From the NCBI RefSeq assembly GCF_014836325.1, contig NZ_JACSQZ010000008.1:1-64000 (forward strand): 64,000 nucleotides of DNA, written 5' to 3'. This stretch comes from Clostridium gallinarum. Its GTDB lineage: Bacteria; Bacillota; Clostridia; Clostridiales; Clostridiaceae. The translations under genes were made by a program, and so were the position numbers. A model generated the notes under the pieces. It had not been told where the DNA came from. It saw nothing but the letters and a program-made list of their open reading frames with translations, and did no database searches. Below, piece after piece: positions 8,733 to 20,143 of this stretch; within the stretch, counting starts at the first letter, position 1; each line of letters opens with the position of its first letter.

Positions 8733-10514
8733 CTATTTTAATCTTATATTTTTTATATTTAATTGTATATTTCTATTACCATTAAATTCATTAATACTAG
8801 GAAAATAAATTAAATCACATTTTAAATTTAAGAAGCTAGTATTATATGCTTCATTAAATTTTCTTTCACCATACTTTTCTATTATATCTTCTTTAAAGCT
8901 TTCAAATTTATCAAAGCTAATACCATCTATATAAACTTTTCTTCCATTTATATCAAAGCTAAATCTGAGCTTCAAAAAATTTTTATCTTTTCCTAAAAGC
9001 CACATTCTTTCTATATAGATATCTTTTACAGCAAATAGAGGACTTGAATTCCCCTTACCAAAGGGTCTTAATGATTCAATCGTTGTTATTAAATCTTCAT
9101 TTAAATAATTTAAATTTAAAGGTAAATCTATTTTTACTACTGGAACTAAATCTTCATCTGTTAATATACAATTTTCATTTAACTTCTTCCTTAACTTATC
9201 TATATTTTCTTCTTTTATAGATAAACCTGCTGCCATAGGATGCCCTCCAAACTTTTCTATAAGTTCTGAGCATTTACTTAACTCTTCTGTTATGTTATAT
9301 CCTTCTATTGACCTTGCAGAGCCCTTTGGCATTTCTTTTCCACTAGTTAACACTATACATGGCATATTATATTTTTCTTTTACTCTTCCAGCTACTATTC
9401 CCGCTATACTTTCATGAACATTTTCATCATATACAACTATTACCTTATCTGAAGGATTTTTTTCAATCTCTATTCTTTCAATTATTCTTTCTGTACTTTC
9501 TTTTGTTAAATCTTGTCTTATAGTATTTAATTCACTTAATTGATTTGCTAGAGATTTAGCTCTCTCCTTATCTTCAGTAATTAATAATTCTACAGATAAA
9601 TCGGCTGTTTCAAGTCTTCCTGTTGCATTGATACAAGGACCTATTACAAACCCCAAGTGATATTCTTCAATCTTTTTATCATTTAATAAAGTCGCTTTTT
9701 TTAATTCTTGTATTCCTAAATTTTCACTACTATTTAATAATTCTAAACCTTTTTTAACTATAATTCTATTTTCATCAATTAAATCAACTACATCACATAC
9801 TGTTGCAATAGCAGCAAATTGAATTAAATCTAAGAATTTTTCTTCTGCTATATTAAATTCATTAAATAAACACTTTGAAAATTTTAAAGCTATTCCTGCC
9901 CCACAAAGCATTTTAAAAGGATATTTACACTCTTCTTGCTTAGGATTTATTACAGCATCAGCCTTTGGAGTAGTTGGTTTTAAAATTCCATTTTCATCTT
10001 CTCTAATTGGGATGTCATGATGGTCAGTTATTACGACTTCCATCCCTAATTCTTTAGCTAACTCTACTTGTTCAAAGGCAGATATTCCATTATCACAAGT
10101 TAGTATAACTTCATATCCCTCATCCTTTAATTTTTGTATTCTTCCACTATGCATACCATAGCCTTCATCTTCTCTATTAGGAATATAATAACTGTAATTT
10201 GCACCTACAGCTTTTAAAGCTTTATAAAAAATAGTTGTGCTATTAACCCCATCACAATCGTAATCTCCATAGATAATTATCTTTTTCTTATTTAAAATTG
10301 CATCACTTATTATGCTTACGCCCTTTTGCATATCCTTCATAAGATATCCATCATAAAAATCATCTATAGTTCCACTTAAAAATCTTTTAGCTAAATTAAT
10401 ATCATCTATTCCTCTATTAGCTAAAAGTCTTAAAACTAATGGATTTTCATTCAAAAATTCAGAGAGCTTTAAAAAGCTCTCTTTTTTATTTACTAATATC
10501 CAATTTTCTCTCAT
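8733..10514 (-). CDS. recJ: Single-stranded-DNA-specific exonuclease RecJ
   Basis: 593 residues. RecJ degrades single-stranded DNA 5' to 3' in recombination and mismatch/base-excision repair using Mn/Mg ions. The DHH-superfamily motifs are present: GDYDCDGVNST (motif I, about residues 81-91), LTCDNGISA (about 140), VITDHHDIP (motif III, about 161-169), and the DHHA1 segment with GHPMAAGLS near 424. The C-terminal third corresponds to the OB-like domain. ATG start at 10514 with an AGGTG site. It follows the DJ-1 gene by 8 bases, and both lie downstream of parE-parC with short spacing, so a multigene transcript from 15957 to 8733 is likely. Confidence 0.95.
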   Translation of the reverse strand: MRENWILVNKKESFLKLSEFLNENPLVLRLLANRGIDDINLAKRFLSGTIDDFYDGYLMKDMQKGVSIISDAILNKKKIIIYGDYDCDGVNSTTIFYKALKAVGANYSYYIPNREDEGYGMHSGRIQKLKDEGYEVILTCDNGISAFEQVELAKELGMEVVITDHHDIPIREDENGILKPTTPKADAVINPKQEECKYPFKMLCGAGIALKFSKCLFNEFNIAEEKFLDLIQFAAIATVCDVVDLIDENRIIVKKGLELLNSSENLGIQELKKATLLNDKKIEEYHLGFVIGPCINATGRLETADLSVELLITEDKERAKSLANQLSELNTIRQDLTKESTERIIERIEIEKNPSDKVIVVYDENVHESIAGIVAGRVKEKYNMPCIVLTSGKEMPKGSARSIEGYNITEELSKCSELIEKFGGHPMAAGLSIKEENIDKLRKKLNENCILTDEDLVPVVKIDLPLNLNYLNEDLITTIESLRPFGKGNSSPLFAVKDIYIERMWLLGKDKNFLKLRFSFDINGRKVYIDGISFDKFESFKEDIIEKYGERKFNEAYNTSFLNLKCDLIYFPSINEFNGNRNIQLNIKNIRLK

Positions 10515-10522
10515 ACTAACAC

Positions 10523-11065
10523 CTATTCATTAAATAACATAGACTTCTTAATTTTATCAACTTTCTCAGGTGCTATTTTAGATAATATTTCAAAAGCAAA
10601 AGGTATAGCCGCAGCTGCTCCTCTTCCTGTAATTATATTTTCATCTACAACCACTAATTCATTTTTATAATTACAATTTCCAAGCTGATCTTCAAATCCA
10701 GGATAACAAGTTACATTTTTACCTTCTGTTATTCCTGCTTTTCCAAGTGATATTGGGCCTGCACAAATTGCACAAACATACTTTTTATTATTGTAAAATT
10801 CCTTAACTAATTCAATAACTCTTTCATCGTCTCTTAAATTAGTAGCTCCTGGAATACCACCAGGTAATACAAGAAAATCATAATCATGTATTTCTTCATC
10901 CATTATACTTTTATCTGCTTGAACCTTTATTTTATGAGATGTAGTTGCTTCTTTTCCTTCTAATGCAAAAGTATGACATTCAACCTCTGCTCTTCTTAAA
11001 ATATCAACTACTGTAAGTCCTTCTATTGTTTCAAATCCATTTGCTAATAAAATTGCAACTTTCAT
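10523..11065 (-). CDS. DJ-1/PfpI family protein
   Basis: 180 residues, the size of the YajL/ThiJ-DJ-1 branch. The nucleophile elbow YVCAICAGPISLGKAG (near residues 95-110) carries the conserved reactive cysteine in ICAGP. The N-terminus AILLANGFETIEGL with its glutamate is the typical partner of that cysteine. The family includes proposed glyoxalase/deglycase-type enzymes and redox-linked chaperones; the specific activity here is not readable. The start is ATG at 11065 with a perfect GGGAGG site. It is 18 bases after parC and 8 before recJ. Confidence 0.88.
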   Translation of the reverse strand: MKVAILLANGFETIEGLTVVDILRRAEVECHTFALEGKEATTSHKIKVQADKSIMDEEIHDYDFLVLPGGIPGATNLRDDERVIELVKEFYNNKKYVCAICAGPISLGKAGITEGKNVTCYPGFEDQLGNCNYKNELVVVDENIITGRGAAAAIPFAFEILSKIAPEKVDKIKKSMLFNE

Positions 11066-11083
11066 TTAATTACCTCCCAAACT

Positions 11084-13987
11084 TTAAATAATTTCTTTGA
11101 TCTCATCATCTAATACTAACGTCATAATATTGCTACCTTTTCCAGCTCTATTTTGAAGCTTTACTTCTTCTAAATAGATTTCCTTCTTTTCTTTATTTTT
11201 GCTAACTAATATTATTTTTTCATCAGATGCAATAGCTATTTCAGATAGATCATTAGTATTTCCTCCAATTACCTTGCCATAAATCACTTCATCTTCTTCT
11301 TTTAAGCTAATTCCAGTTACACCTGAAGCAACTTTACCCATAGGATTTATGTTACTTGATAAGAATTTAATACCCATTCCCTTTTTAGTTATTATCATAA
11401 TTTCTACATCATTTTCATTATACACTTCTACAGAAACTAATTCATCATTATCATATTTAAATTTATATGCAGATTGTACTAAATAGCTTCCATCAAATTC
11501 TTTAATTGAAGTTTTCTTAATCATTCCCTTTTTAGTAAAGAAATATATAAATTTACTTCTTTTAAAAGAATTAACTGAAAGTATTTTTATAACTTTTTCT
11601 CCCTTTTCTAAGTTATCTATAATTTTTTCTAAAGGAATTTCCTCTTTATTAACTCCTGATAATAAGAAAGCTGGAATCTTAAATACCTTTCCACTATTAG
11701 TAAATAATAATATATTACTTAATGAATTTGTATTTACCTTTAAGTTATCATTTTTCTTAATTGAATTAAATGCTTTTATATTTCCTTTTGCTGTTATTCC
11801 TATAGAAAAATCAACAAATTCCATTCTATCTAAGTATCTTACCTTTATAACTTCATCTTTTGAAATTAAATTAAACATAGCTATAGGTAAAATATTTCTT
11901 GGAGAATCTTCAATTTCAGGTATTTGTATATTAAAGTTTAATCCCTCTTTAGTTTCAAACTCTATAAATTCCTTTTTCTCATCTTCATTTAAAATTATTA
12001 CATCTACAACTTCTTCAAAATCTTTAAGCTTTAATGCTTGAAGTTTTGAGTAATTAGTTTGGAACTTATCTAAAGAACTTCTTTTAATACCACCTTTTGA
12101 AGTTATAAACTGAATATATTTATTTGGCATAAAACTTCCTATTGAAGCTGAATAAACTATGCTTTCATCTTCTAAATTAAGAGTTTTAATAATACTATCT
12201 ACTCTTTCACCCTTATCTTTCCACTTAGCTTCTGGTATATTAATACCTTTAGTTTGATACATATTTCCCTTGTTAGTGAAAATAACTATGTTTTCGGTAG
12301 TATTAGAATTAAATAAGAACTTTAATTCATCACCTTCTCTATACTCTATATCTTCTGGATTAGCATTTAATCTATTATAAGTTTTTATCGGAATTCTCTT
12401 TATAAATCCATCCTTAGATAAAGTAACCATTACATCTTCAACTACTATAAGTTCTTCAACATCGATCTTAGCTTCATTGTCGTCCTTTATTATAGCTGTT
12501 TTTCTTGGATTACCGTATTTTTCTGATACTTCACTTAATTCACTTTTTATAACTCTAAGCAGTTCTTTTTCTTCTGATAATATTTTCTTTAGCCTTTTTA
12601 TAGTCTTTTCAAGTTCAGCATATTCTTTTTGGAATACTTTTATTTCAAGACCTGTCAGTCTATAAAGCATCAATTCTAAAATAGCTTCTGATTGCATTTC
12701 AGTAAATCCAAAATTATTTATAAGATTAACACCTGCATCTTTTTTAGATTTAGATTCTCTAATAGTCTTTATTATTTCATCTAAAACATCTATAGCCTTA
12801 ATAAAGCCTTCAACTATATGGAATCTTTTTTCTGAAGCTTCTAATTCTCTTTTAGTTCTTCTAATTATTATTTCTCTTTGATGATTAACATAATGTTCTA
12901 TTATGGTTTTAAGCCCCATAGTTTGAGGTTTACCATCTGCTAAAGCTACCATATTAAAACTTAAGTTACATTGTAAATCTGTTCTTTTAAATAAATATTT
13001 TAATACTTTATCTGCAGTTTCTTCATCTGCCGATTTTCTAAGTTCTATTACAGATCTTACTCCACTTCTGTCTGTTTCATCTCTAATATCAATAATTGAT
13101 TCTAAAGCCTTAGCATGCTTTTTATCTCCTGTCATTTCGGAAATAGTTTGTAGTAATTTAGCCTTATTCCTTCTAAAAGGGAATTCCGTTATTACTATAC
13201 CAATTCTTCCATTATCAAGCTTTTCTATTGATGTTTTAGCTCTTAATGTTACTTTGCCTTCTCCAGCTTCATAGGCTGATAAAATAGAGTTTTCTCCTAT
13301 TAATATCCCACCTGTCGGTAAGTCAGGCCCTTTAATATGATTCATTAATTCTTTAGTAGTTATTTCATTATTATCTATATAAGCTAATACTCCATCTATA
13401 ACTTCTTTTAAATTATGTGGAGGAATATTAGTTGCAAGTCCAACTGCAATACCAAAACTTCCATTTACTAAAAGATTTGGATACCTACTTGGCAATACCT
13501 TAGGTTCTAATTCACTATCAGAATAATTTGGAATCATATCTACTGTATTCTTATCTATGTCTCTTAGCATTTCCATAGCAATTGGTGCAAGTCTAGCTTC
13601 TGTATACCTCATTGCAGCAGCTCCATCACCATCCATAGATCCCCAGTTTCCATGACCATCTATTAATTGTTCTCTAGTTGAAAAGTTTTGAGCCATTATT
13701 ACCATAGACTCATAAACAGAAGTATCTCCGTGTGGGTGATATTTACCTAATATATCCCCTACTATTCTTGCTGATTTATAATATGGTCTATCTGGAAAAG
13801 CTTTTAATTGATAAGCACCATATAGTATTCTTCTATGAACTGGTTTAAGACCATCTCTTACATCAGGTAATGCTCTATCCTTTGCAACTTCAATAGCATA
13901 AGGCAAATAGTTGTCAGGCATTGCTTCTTCTAAAGGAACTCTAATTATATTATTATCCTTTGGTATTTCATTAACTTTCTTCGCCAT
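11084..13987 (-). CDS. parC: DNA topoisomerase IV subunit A
   Basis: 967 residues. The breakage-reunion subunit that, with ParE, decatenates daughter chromosomes. The N-terminal domain carries LPDVRDGLKPVHRRILYG near residue 40, the quinolone-determining segment GKYHPHGDTSVYES near 82-95, and the AAMRYTEARL segment near 125 with the DNA-linking tyrosine. The C-terminal half contains the repeated GyrA/ParC beta-propeller strands, for example VVEDVMVTLSKDGFIKRIP near 520. Length and pairing with parE argue for topoisomerase IV rather than gyrase, because gyrBA normally sits near the replication origin with dnaN/recF, which are absent here. Spacing to parE is 20 bases. Confidence 0.88.
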   Translation of the reverse strand: MAKKVNEIPKDNNIIRVPLEEAMPDNYLPYAIEVAKDRALPDVRDGLKPVHRRILYGAYQLKAFPDRPYYKSARIVGDILGKYHPHGDTSVYESMVIMAQNFSTREQLIDGHGNWGSMDGDGAAAMRYTEARLAPIAMEMLRDIDKNTVDMIPNYSDSELEPKVLPSRYPNLLVNGSFGIAVGLATNIPPHNLKEVIDGVLAYIDNNEITTKELMNHIKGPDLPTGGILIGENSILSAYEAGEGKVTLRAKTSIEKLDNGRIGIVITEFPFRRNKAKLLQTISEMTGDKKHAKALESIIDIRDETDRSGVRSVIELRKSADEETADKVLKYLFKRTDLQCNLSFNMVALADGKPQTMGLKTIIEHYVNHQREIIIRRTKRELEASEKRFHIVEGFIKAIDVLDEIIKTIRESKSKKDAGVNLINNFGFTEMQSEAILELMLYRLTGLEIKVFQKEYAELEKTIKRLKKILSEEKELLRVIKSELSEVSEKYGNPRKTAIIKDDNEAKIDVEELIVVEDVMVTLSKDGFIKRIPIKTYNRLNANPEDIEYREGDELKFLFNSNTTENIVIFTNKGNMYQTKGINIPEAKWKDKGERVDSIIKTLNLEDESIVYSASIGSFMPNKYIQFITSKGGIKRSSLDKFQTNYSKLQALKLKDFEEVVDVIILNEDEKKEFIEFETKEGLNFNIQIPEIEDSPRNILPIAMFNLISKDEVIKVRYLDRMEFVDFSIGITAKGNIKAFNSIKKNDNLKVNTNSLSNILLFTNSGKVFKIPAFLLSGVNKEEIPLEKIIDNLEKGEKVIKILSVNSFKRSKFIYFFTKKGMIKKTSIKEFDGSYLVQSAYKFKYDNDELVSVEVYNENDVEIMIITKKGMGIKFLSSNINPMGKVASGVTGISLKEEDEVIYGKVIGGNTNDLSEIAIASDEKIILVSKNKEKKEIYLEEVKLQNRAGKGSNIMTLVLDDEIKEII

Positions 13988-14007
13988 ATCTTTTCTCCAA
14001 TTCTTTA

Positions 14008-15957
14008 TTAAAATTCTCCATATTTATACATGTAAGCTCTTCTTGGTTCTACTATATCTCCCATAAGTAATGAAACCATTTTTTCAGCCTTAGCTGCATC
14101 CTCAATGGTTACTTGAAGAAGAGTTCTAGTTTTAGGATTTAAGGTTGTTTCCCATAATTGATCAGGATTCATTTCACCTAATCCTTTATATCTTTGTATT
14201 AAAGCACCTTTACCAATTTCTTTTTTAACTTGTTCAAGTTCTTCATCGCTATATGCATATTTATGAACTTCTTTTCCTTTAACATTTTTATATACTTTAT
14301 ATAAAGGTGGCTGAGCTAAATAAAGATGTCCATTGGATATTAATGGTCTCATATATCTGTAAATATAAGTCATCCATAAAGTTCTAATATGATATCCATC
14401 TACATCTGCATCACTCATAATTATAATTTTATCATATTTTAAATCTTCTTCTTTATAATTATCAAGAGTTCCTGTTCCAAGCGCTGTATTAAATATCTTT
14501 AATTCTTCTGAAGCTAATACATTTTCAAGCTTTTGCTTTTCTGTATTCATTATTTTTCCTTTAGAAGGCATAATTGTTTGGAATCTTCTATCTCTTGCTT
14601 GTTTTGCAGATCCACCTGCTGAGTCTCCCTCAACAACTATAAATTCATTAACAGTATTGTCTTTTAAAGTACATACTGCTACTTTTCCAGCAAGAGGAGC
14701 TGCTCCCTTACCTATTTTCTTCTTTTCTGCTTCATTAATTTTCTTAATCTTTTCTCTTCTTTGAGCTGCTTGAAGAGCATTATTAATTATCATACTAGCA
14801 ACTTCTTTGTTGTCCTCTATCCATTCAAGAAATTTAGTATATGCTAGTTCATTCATCATAGTGTAAGCTTCTGCTGATCCAAGCTTAGTTTTAGTTTGAC
14901 CTTCAAAGATAGGATTAGTTATTTTAATTCTAACTATTGCTGTCATCCCTTCTCTTAAATCGTCACCTTCAAATTCTTTATCCTTTTCTTTTATAAGCCC
15001 AAGCTTCTTAGCTCCCTCTTTAAAAGCTCTTGTCATACCTGTTTTAAAACCTGTTTCATGTGTTCCAGCTTCAGTCGTAGGTATATTATTAACATAACTT
15101 GCTATATTTTCAGTTGTTGAATCAGTAAATTGAATACATACTTCTCCAGCCATTTGTATATTATTAACGCTTTTTTCTCCTTCAAAATATATAGGAATTT
15201 GATGAAGAACTGTTTTACTTTCATTTAAATATTCTATAAAGTCTAAAAGTCCTCTTTCAGAATAATATTCTTTTTTAAACTCTTCTTCTTTTCTTAAATC
15301 TATAAGTTCTAAATATATTCCCTTATTTTGAAATGCTAATTCCTGAAGTCTTTCATCTATTATATCTATTTTAAAATCTATAGTTGAAAAAACTTCTTTA
15401 TCTGGCATAAATGTTACTTTAGTTCCTGTTTCATTACTTTTGCCTACAATCTCAAGCTTTGTAACTGCAGTTCCAGGCATAACCTTCTTTAATTCTTTAT
15501 CATAAGCATATTCAAATCTTTGTTTATATTTGTTTCCATTTTGGCATACTTCTACTTCAAGCCAAGAAGATAGTGCATTAACTACAGCTGCACCAACTCC
15601 ATGTAAACCACCGGAAGTTTTATAATTTTTATTATTGAACTTTCCCCCAGTATGAAGTTCAGTAAAAACCATTTCTACTCCTGATTTCTTTTTAACAGGA
15701 TGAATTCCTGTAGGAATACCTCTTCCGTTATCTGTTATTGTTACACTTTTATCTTTATTTATAATAACTTTGGCTTTATTACCATAGCCATTAGATATTT
15801 CATCTATGGAGTTGTCTAAAATTTCCCATATACAATGATGTAAACCCTTTGTTCCTGTAGAACCAATATACATCCCCGGTCTTACTCTAACTGGTTCTAA
15901 TTTTTCTAAGGAAGTTAAATCCGTAACATCATATCCTTTTACTAATTCTGTACTCAT
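14008..15957 (-). CDS. parE: DNA topoisomerase IV subunit B
   Basis: 649 residues from the ATG at 15957. A longer reading frame opens at a TTG 12 bases upstream, but that TTG is part of the GGAGG ribosome site, so I choose the ATG. It is the GHKL ATPase subunit of topoisomerase IV. Motifs are EILDNSIDEISNG near residue 45, TDNGRGIPTGIH near 73, HGVGAAVVNALS near 115, the Toprim motif VEGDSAGGSAKQARDR near 440, MSDADVDGYHIRTL near 515, and the C-terminal YKGLGEMNPDQLWETTLNP. It overlaps no gene and heads the parE-parC-DJ-1-recJ series. Confidence 0.9.
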   Translation of the reverse strand: MSTELVKGYDVTDLTSLEKLEPVRVRPGMYIGSTGTKGLHHCIWEILDNSIDEISNGYGNKAKVIINKDKSVTITDNGRGIPTGIHPVKKKSGVEMVFTELHTGGKFNNKNYKTSGGLHGVGAAVVNALSSWLEVEVCQNGNKYKQRFEYAYDKELKKVMPGTAVTKLEIVGKSNETGTKVTFMPDKEVFSTIDFKIDIIDERLQELAFQNKGIYLELIDLRKEEEFKKEYYSERGLLDFIEYLNESKTVLHQIPIYFEGEKSVNNIQMAGEVCIQFTDSTTENIASYVNNIPTTEAGTHETGFKTGMTRAFKEGAKKLGLIKEKDKEFEGDDLREGMTAIVRIKITNPIFEGQTKTKLGSAEAYTMMNELAYTKFLEWIEDNKEVASMIINNALQAAQRREKIKKINEAEKKKIGKGAAPLAGKVAVCTLKDNTVNEFIVVEGDSAGGSAKQARDRRFQTIMPSKGKIMNTEKQKLENVLASEELKIFNTALGTGTLDNYKEEDLKYDKIIIMSDADVDGYHIRTLWMTYIYRYMRPLISNGHLYLAQPPLYKVYKNVKGKEVHKYAYSDEELEQVKKEIGKGALIQRYKGLGEMNPDQLWETTLNPKTRTLLQVTIEDAAKAEKMVSLLMGDIVEPRRAYMYKYGEF

Positions 15958-16163
15958 ACAAACCTCCAAAATAATAATATAAGTTTTTATAATACTCTTA
16001 TTCTCTTACTTATTTTTCATTAAGTTAAATCACTATATACATATAGATTATAACTTTTTAATTCTAACATAATTAAAGTACAAATAAAAATATAAATGTT
16101 TCTTTCTCAAAAGTCAAACTAATGTTCGCAATTATTATTTTATATTCTTATATATTTAAAACT

Positions 16164-16226
16164 TCCAAACTGAAGGTTGGAAATTATAAAAATGTTATTC
16201 ACAAGGTAAAATTTTTTATAATTTTC
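16164..16226. repeat. Intergenic hairpin element related to the 2081-2354 cluster
   Basis: The stretch between parE and the glycosyltransferase (15958-16265, about 308 bases) has no gene. It holds a short hairpin (TTCCAAAC ... GTTGGAA), then a long imperfect stem at 16180-16195 with 16209-16226. The loop TTCACAAGGTAAA resembles the CTTACAAGGTAAA loop at 2183-2195. The preceding CAAACTGAAGG also recurs at 2294-2304. These shared blocks indicate one repeat family. Confidence 0.55.
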
Positions 16227-16236
16227 AAGGAATAAT

Positions 16237-16263
16237 AAAGACGCAGCATTAAGCTACGTCTTT
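16237..16263 (-). terminator. Terminator of the glycosyltransferase gene
   Basis: An 11-bp stem (AAAGACGCAGC/GCTACGTCTTT, one G-U) with an ATTAA loop, followed on the minus strand by CTTTATTATT. It starts 2 bases after the stop codon at 16266. Confidence 0.8.
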
Positions 16264-16265
16264 CT

Positions 16266-17654
16266 TTATTGAACATCACAAATTTCTATGTTTCTTATAT
16301 GTTTAGTTGGATTCCACTCTTTATTATTCTTTCTTATTATTCCTTCTATTGTTATAGGTATCCATGTTAAAGTATATAAAGAATATAATAAGAATCTAAA
16401 GAATAATATAAGTTTCTTTTTTCCTAAGAATAATGCTGCTGCTAATAAAAATGCTAAATTATAAACTAAATCTATTAGTAATACTTCAAAATAGTTATCT
16501 GCTTTTGTAGCAAATATAGGAAGTAAAAATACATTCGATGTATAAAATACCAACATAGCAAATAATCCAGATGATATTTTTTTATCTAATTTTAAAATTA
16601 AAGGTGTAATTAAGAATTGCATTATACCTATTATTTTAAAGAAAAAGTCTCCAATTAAATAGCTTACTAAGAAAACATGAACCCCTTTATTACTTTGAAT
16701 GATATTTAATATTAATGAAATACCAATCATTAACGTAAAAAACGGTTGAATTGAATATAAAGCACAGTCTATAACAAACCATTTTCTTTCTTTTATACCT
16801 TTTTTAAATAACTTAAAGAAATATCTAGTTGCTACATCTGTAAAACCTTGCATCCATCTTCTTCTTTGTACCCAGGATTGCTTTAATGTTAATGGTTTTT
16901 CATCATATATTATTGCATCATGAGCCCAACCTACTTTTTCCCCATTTAAAATTAGCTTACAACTAAACTCTAAATCTTCTGTAAGACAAGTTGCACCCCA
17001 TCCTAATTCTTTTAATATATCAGTATCTATTGCAAATCCAGTACCACCAATTTGATTAGATAGTCCAACATTAGCTCTAGCTAATTGATACATTCTATTT
17101 TGTGTCCAAAAAGCTATTGAGTATGAAGCAGCTATCCAAGAATCATTTGGATTTTTACTATCTATATATCCTTGTACTACTTTATATCCTTCTAACATCT
17201 TTGAGTTTATTTCTTTACACCAATTTTTTGAAACTAAATTATCTGCATCAAATATCGCTATTGCATCATATTTTTTTTGCATTTTGAAAATCTTATCAAA
17301 TATCCATTCAAGTGCATATCCTTTTCCTCTTTGATCTTTATTAAATCTTTCATAAACGTACACACCATATTTTCTAGCTATTTTTGCTGTATTATCTGTA
17401 CAATTATCAGCAATTACAAAAATATCAAAAAGTTCTCTTGGATAATTTTGATTAAGCATACTTTCAATTAATTTTCCTATTACTACTTCTTCATTATGAG
17501 CTGCTACAACCATTGCAAATTTTTTAGTTGGTGTATAATTCTTATTTTCTTTCTTTCTCTTTAAACCGAAGAAAGCTAATATAAAATAATACATCATAAT
17601 TGCAAAAACAGTTATTTGAAACACAGCCGTTAGTGAATAAATAATGTTTCCCAT
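16266..17654 (-). CDS. Membrane-bound family 2 glycosyltransferase
   Basis: 462 residues from the ATG at 17654. A longer frame from a TTG at 17675 runs through the AAAGGAG ribosome site and is rejected. The layout is typical of processive GT2 enzymes: an N-terminal membrane helix, a cytosolic GT-A domain with VAAHNEEVVIGKL near residue 48, IFDADNLV (DXD-like, metal/UDP-sugar) near 133, TEDLEFSCKL near 225 and QRRRWMQG (QxxRW) near 264, then four or five membrane helices. It probably polymerises or transfers a sugar at the cell surface. No exopolysaccharide genes are nearby, so the product is unknown. Confidence 0.85.
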   Translation of the reverse strand: MGNIIYSLTAVFQITVFAIMMYYFILAFFGLKRKKENKNYTPTKKFAMVVAAHNEEVVIGKLIESMLNQNYPRELFDIFVIADNCTDNTAKIARKYGVYVYERFNKDQRGKGYALEWIFDKIFKMQKKYDAIAIFDADNLVSKNWCKEINSKMLEGYKVVQGYIDSKNPNDSWIAASYSIAFWTQNRMYQLARANVGLSNQIGGTGFAIDTDILKELGWGATCLTEDLEFSCKLILNGEKVGWAHDAIIYDEKPLTLKQSWVQRRRWMQGFTDVATRYFFKLFKKGIKERKWFVIDCALYSIQPFFTLMIGISLILNIIQSNKGVHVFLVSYLIGDFFFKIIGIMQFLITPLILKLDKKISSGLFAMLVFYTSNVFLLPIFATKADNYFEVLLIDLVYNLAFLLAAALFLGKKKLILFFRFLLYSLYTLTWIPITIEGIIRKNNKEWNPTKHIRNIEICDVQ

Positions 17655-17955
17655 TACATACACTCCTTTATACAAAAGGTTTTTTATTATCTTAATTTAT
17701 AAATTCCTTTAGACATCTTTATTAAATATATTCCAATAGGGGGAAAAAATCAAGTATTGAAATCTTAAAATTATATTAATATTGTTATTTTCATAAATGT
17801 TATTATTATTCTTTCCTACATATATAAAGTTATTATAAATCTTAAGTGGTAATTTTTTTTTAAATAAAAAGCCCTTTTATGTATATCAAAAATTATACAT
17901 AAAAAGACTTTATATAAACTCAAAATAGGGGTTGCTATTTTTGAGATTTACACTA
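17655..17955. other. Gene-free stretch between glycosyltransferase and gdhA with two hairpins
   Basis: About 300 bases without an ORF. It holds an 11-bp perfect hairpin (17875-17885/17894-17904) and the likely gdhA terminator (17919-17928/17935-17945, CTCAAAATAG/CTATTTTTGAG), plus the presumed promoter of the glycosyltransferase. I see nothing else. Confidence 0.6.
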
Positions 17956-19335
<1,380 letters not shown>

Positions 19336-19441
19336 TCATACAATATTAGCGTTTTTTTTACTATATCTTTTTTAAACATTCTTAAATTTTATTAATTTAA
19401 TAAAATTATATAACTTTTGGTGAATTTTTGCAAATATAAAA

Positions 19442-19510
19442 AAGTAGAGATATACATTTTCTGCTTAATTATCAACATACTATAATAAGCAATACTCTAT
19501 ATCTCTACTT
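19442..19510 (-). terminator. Terminator downstream of the YjdF-like gene
   Basis: A 13-bp perfect outer stem (19442-19454/19498-19510) encloses a second small stem (TGCTTA/TAAGCA). It lies 3 bases beyond the stop at 19514. Confidence 0.65.
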
Positions 19511-19513
19511 AAA

Positions 19514-20137
19514 TTACTTTTTATTTTTCTCTATATCTTTAATTATCATATTTATTATTTTAATTTTCTTACCTTTACTATGCATATATATAGGTATAGA
19601 AGTTATAATACCAACTAAACTTCCACATATTATATCCCACATTGTATCTACTAAACTATTATTTTGAGCTTGAAAACCAAATAGTGAATCTGTTGTAAAT
19701 TCCCACATTTCCCACACTCCAGCCATAGCAGTAGAAAAAATAACCACAAATATCACAGCAGTAAGTGAATTTATTTCTTTTCTTGAATTTTCAGTAGTTA
19801 AATATATAAATAATACATAGCCAATTAAAGCTATTACAGCTCCTGATAAAAGATGTAAAAACTTATCATAATTTGGTATTGAGTAAAAATCCCAAACACT
19901 TGCTAAATACATAGATAAAAATATAAACAAAAGATTTATATAATAAATTATCTTACATCCCTTTAGAAAACTTTTTTTATACAATAAATAGGTTAAACAT
20001 ATAGTTACAAAAGTTAATCCTATTCTAAATATTTTTTCATAATCTCCTAGAATAAATTTATAAATTAAAGTAATAATTAAAATTACCATAAATATTAATC
20101 CAACTAAAAATTCTTTATTCCTATTATTTTTTATCAA
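19514..20137 (-). CDS. YjdF-like (DUF2238) membrane protein
   Basis: 207 residues with six or so hydrophobic segments. The conserved DUF2238 features are present: NYDKFLHLLSGAVIALIGY near residue 93, and VWEMWEFTTDSLFGFQAQNNSLVDTMWDIICGSLVG near 145-180, with its buried charged residues. Function is not established. There is no early ATG; translation seems to begin at a TTG (20137) behind GGGAGTGAT, which lies across the stop of the rhomboid gene 7 bases away, so the two are translationally close and co-transcribed. Confidence 0.8.
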   Translation of the reverse strand: MIKNNRNKEFLVGLIFMVILIITLIYKFILGDYEKIFRIGLTFVTICLTYLLYKKSFLKGCKIIYYINLLFIFLSMYLASVWDFYSIPNYDKFLHLLSGAVIALIGYVLFIYLTTENSRKEINSLTAVIFVVIFSTAMAGVWEMWEFTTDSLFGFQAQNNSLVDTMWDIICGSLVGIITSIPIYMHSKGKKIKIINMIIKDIEKNKK

Positions 20138-20143
20138 AAAAAA

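Noticed and set aside
15958..15969. TTG start for parE, and similar TTG/GTG extensions for the glycosyltransferase, SpaA-like, deacetylase, RHH, GHKL, spike, chaperone and major tail genes
   Set aside because: In most of these the upstream TTG/GTG lies within or directly before a GGAGG-type ribosome site that serves a downstream ATG; in the others no site precedes the upstream codon. The ATG was used.
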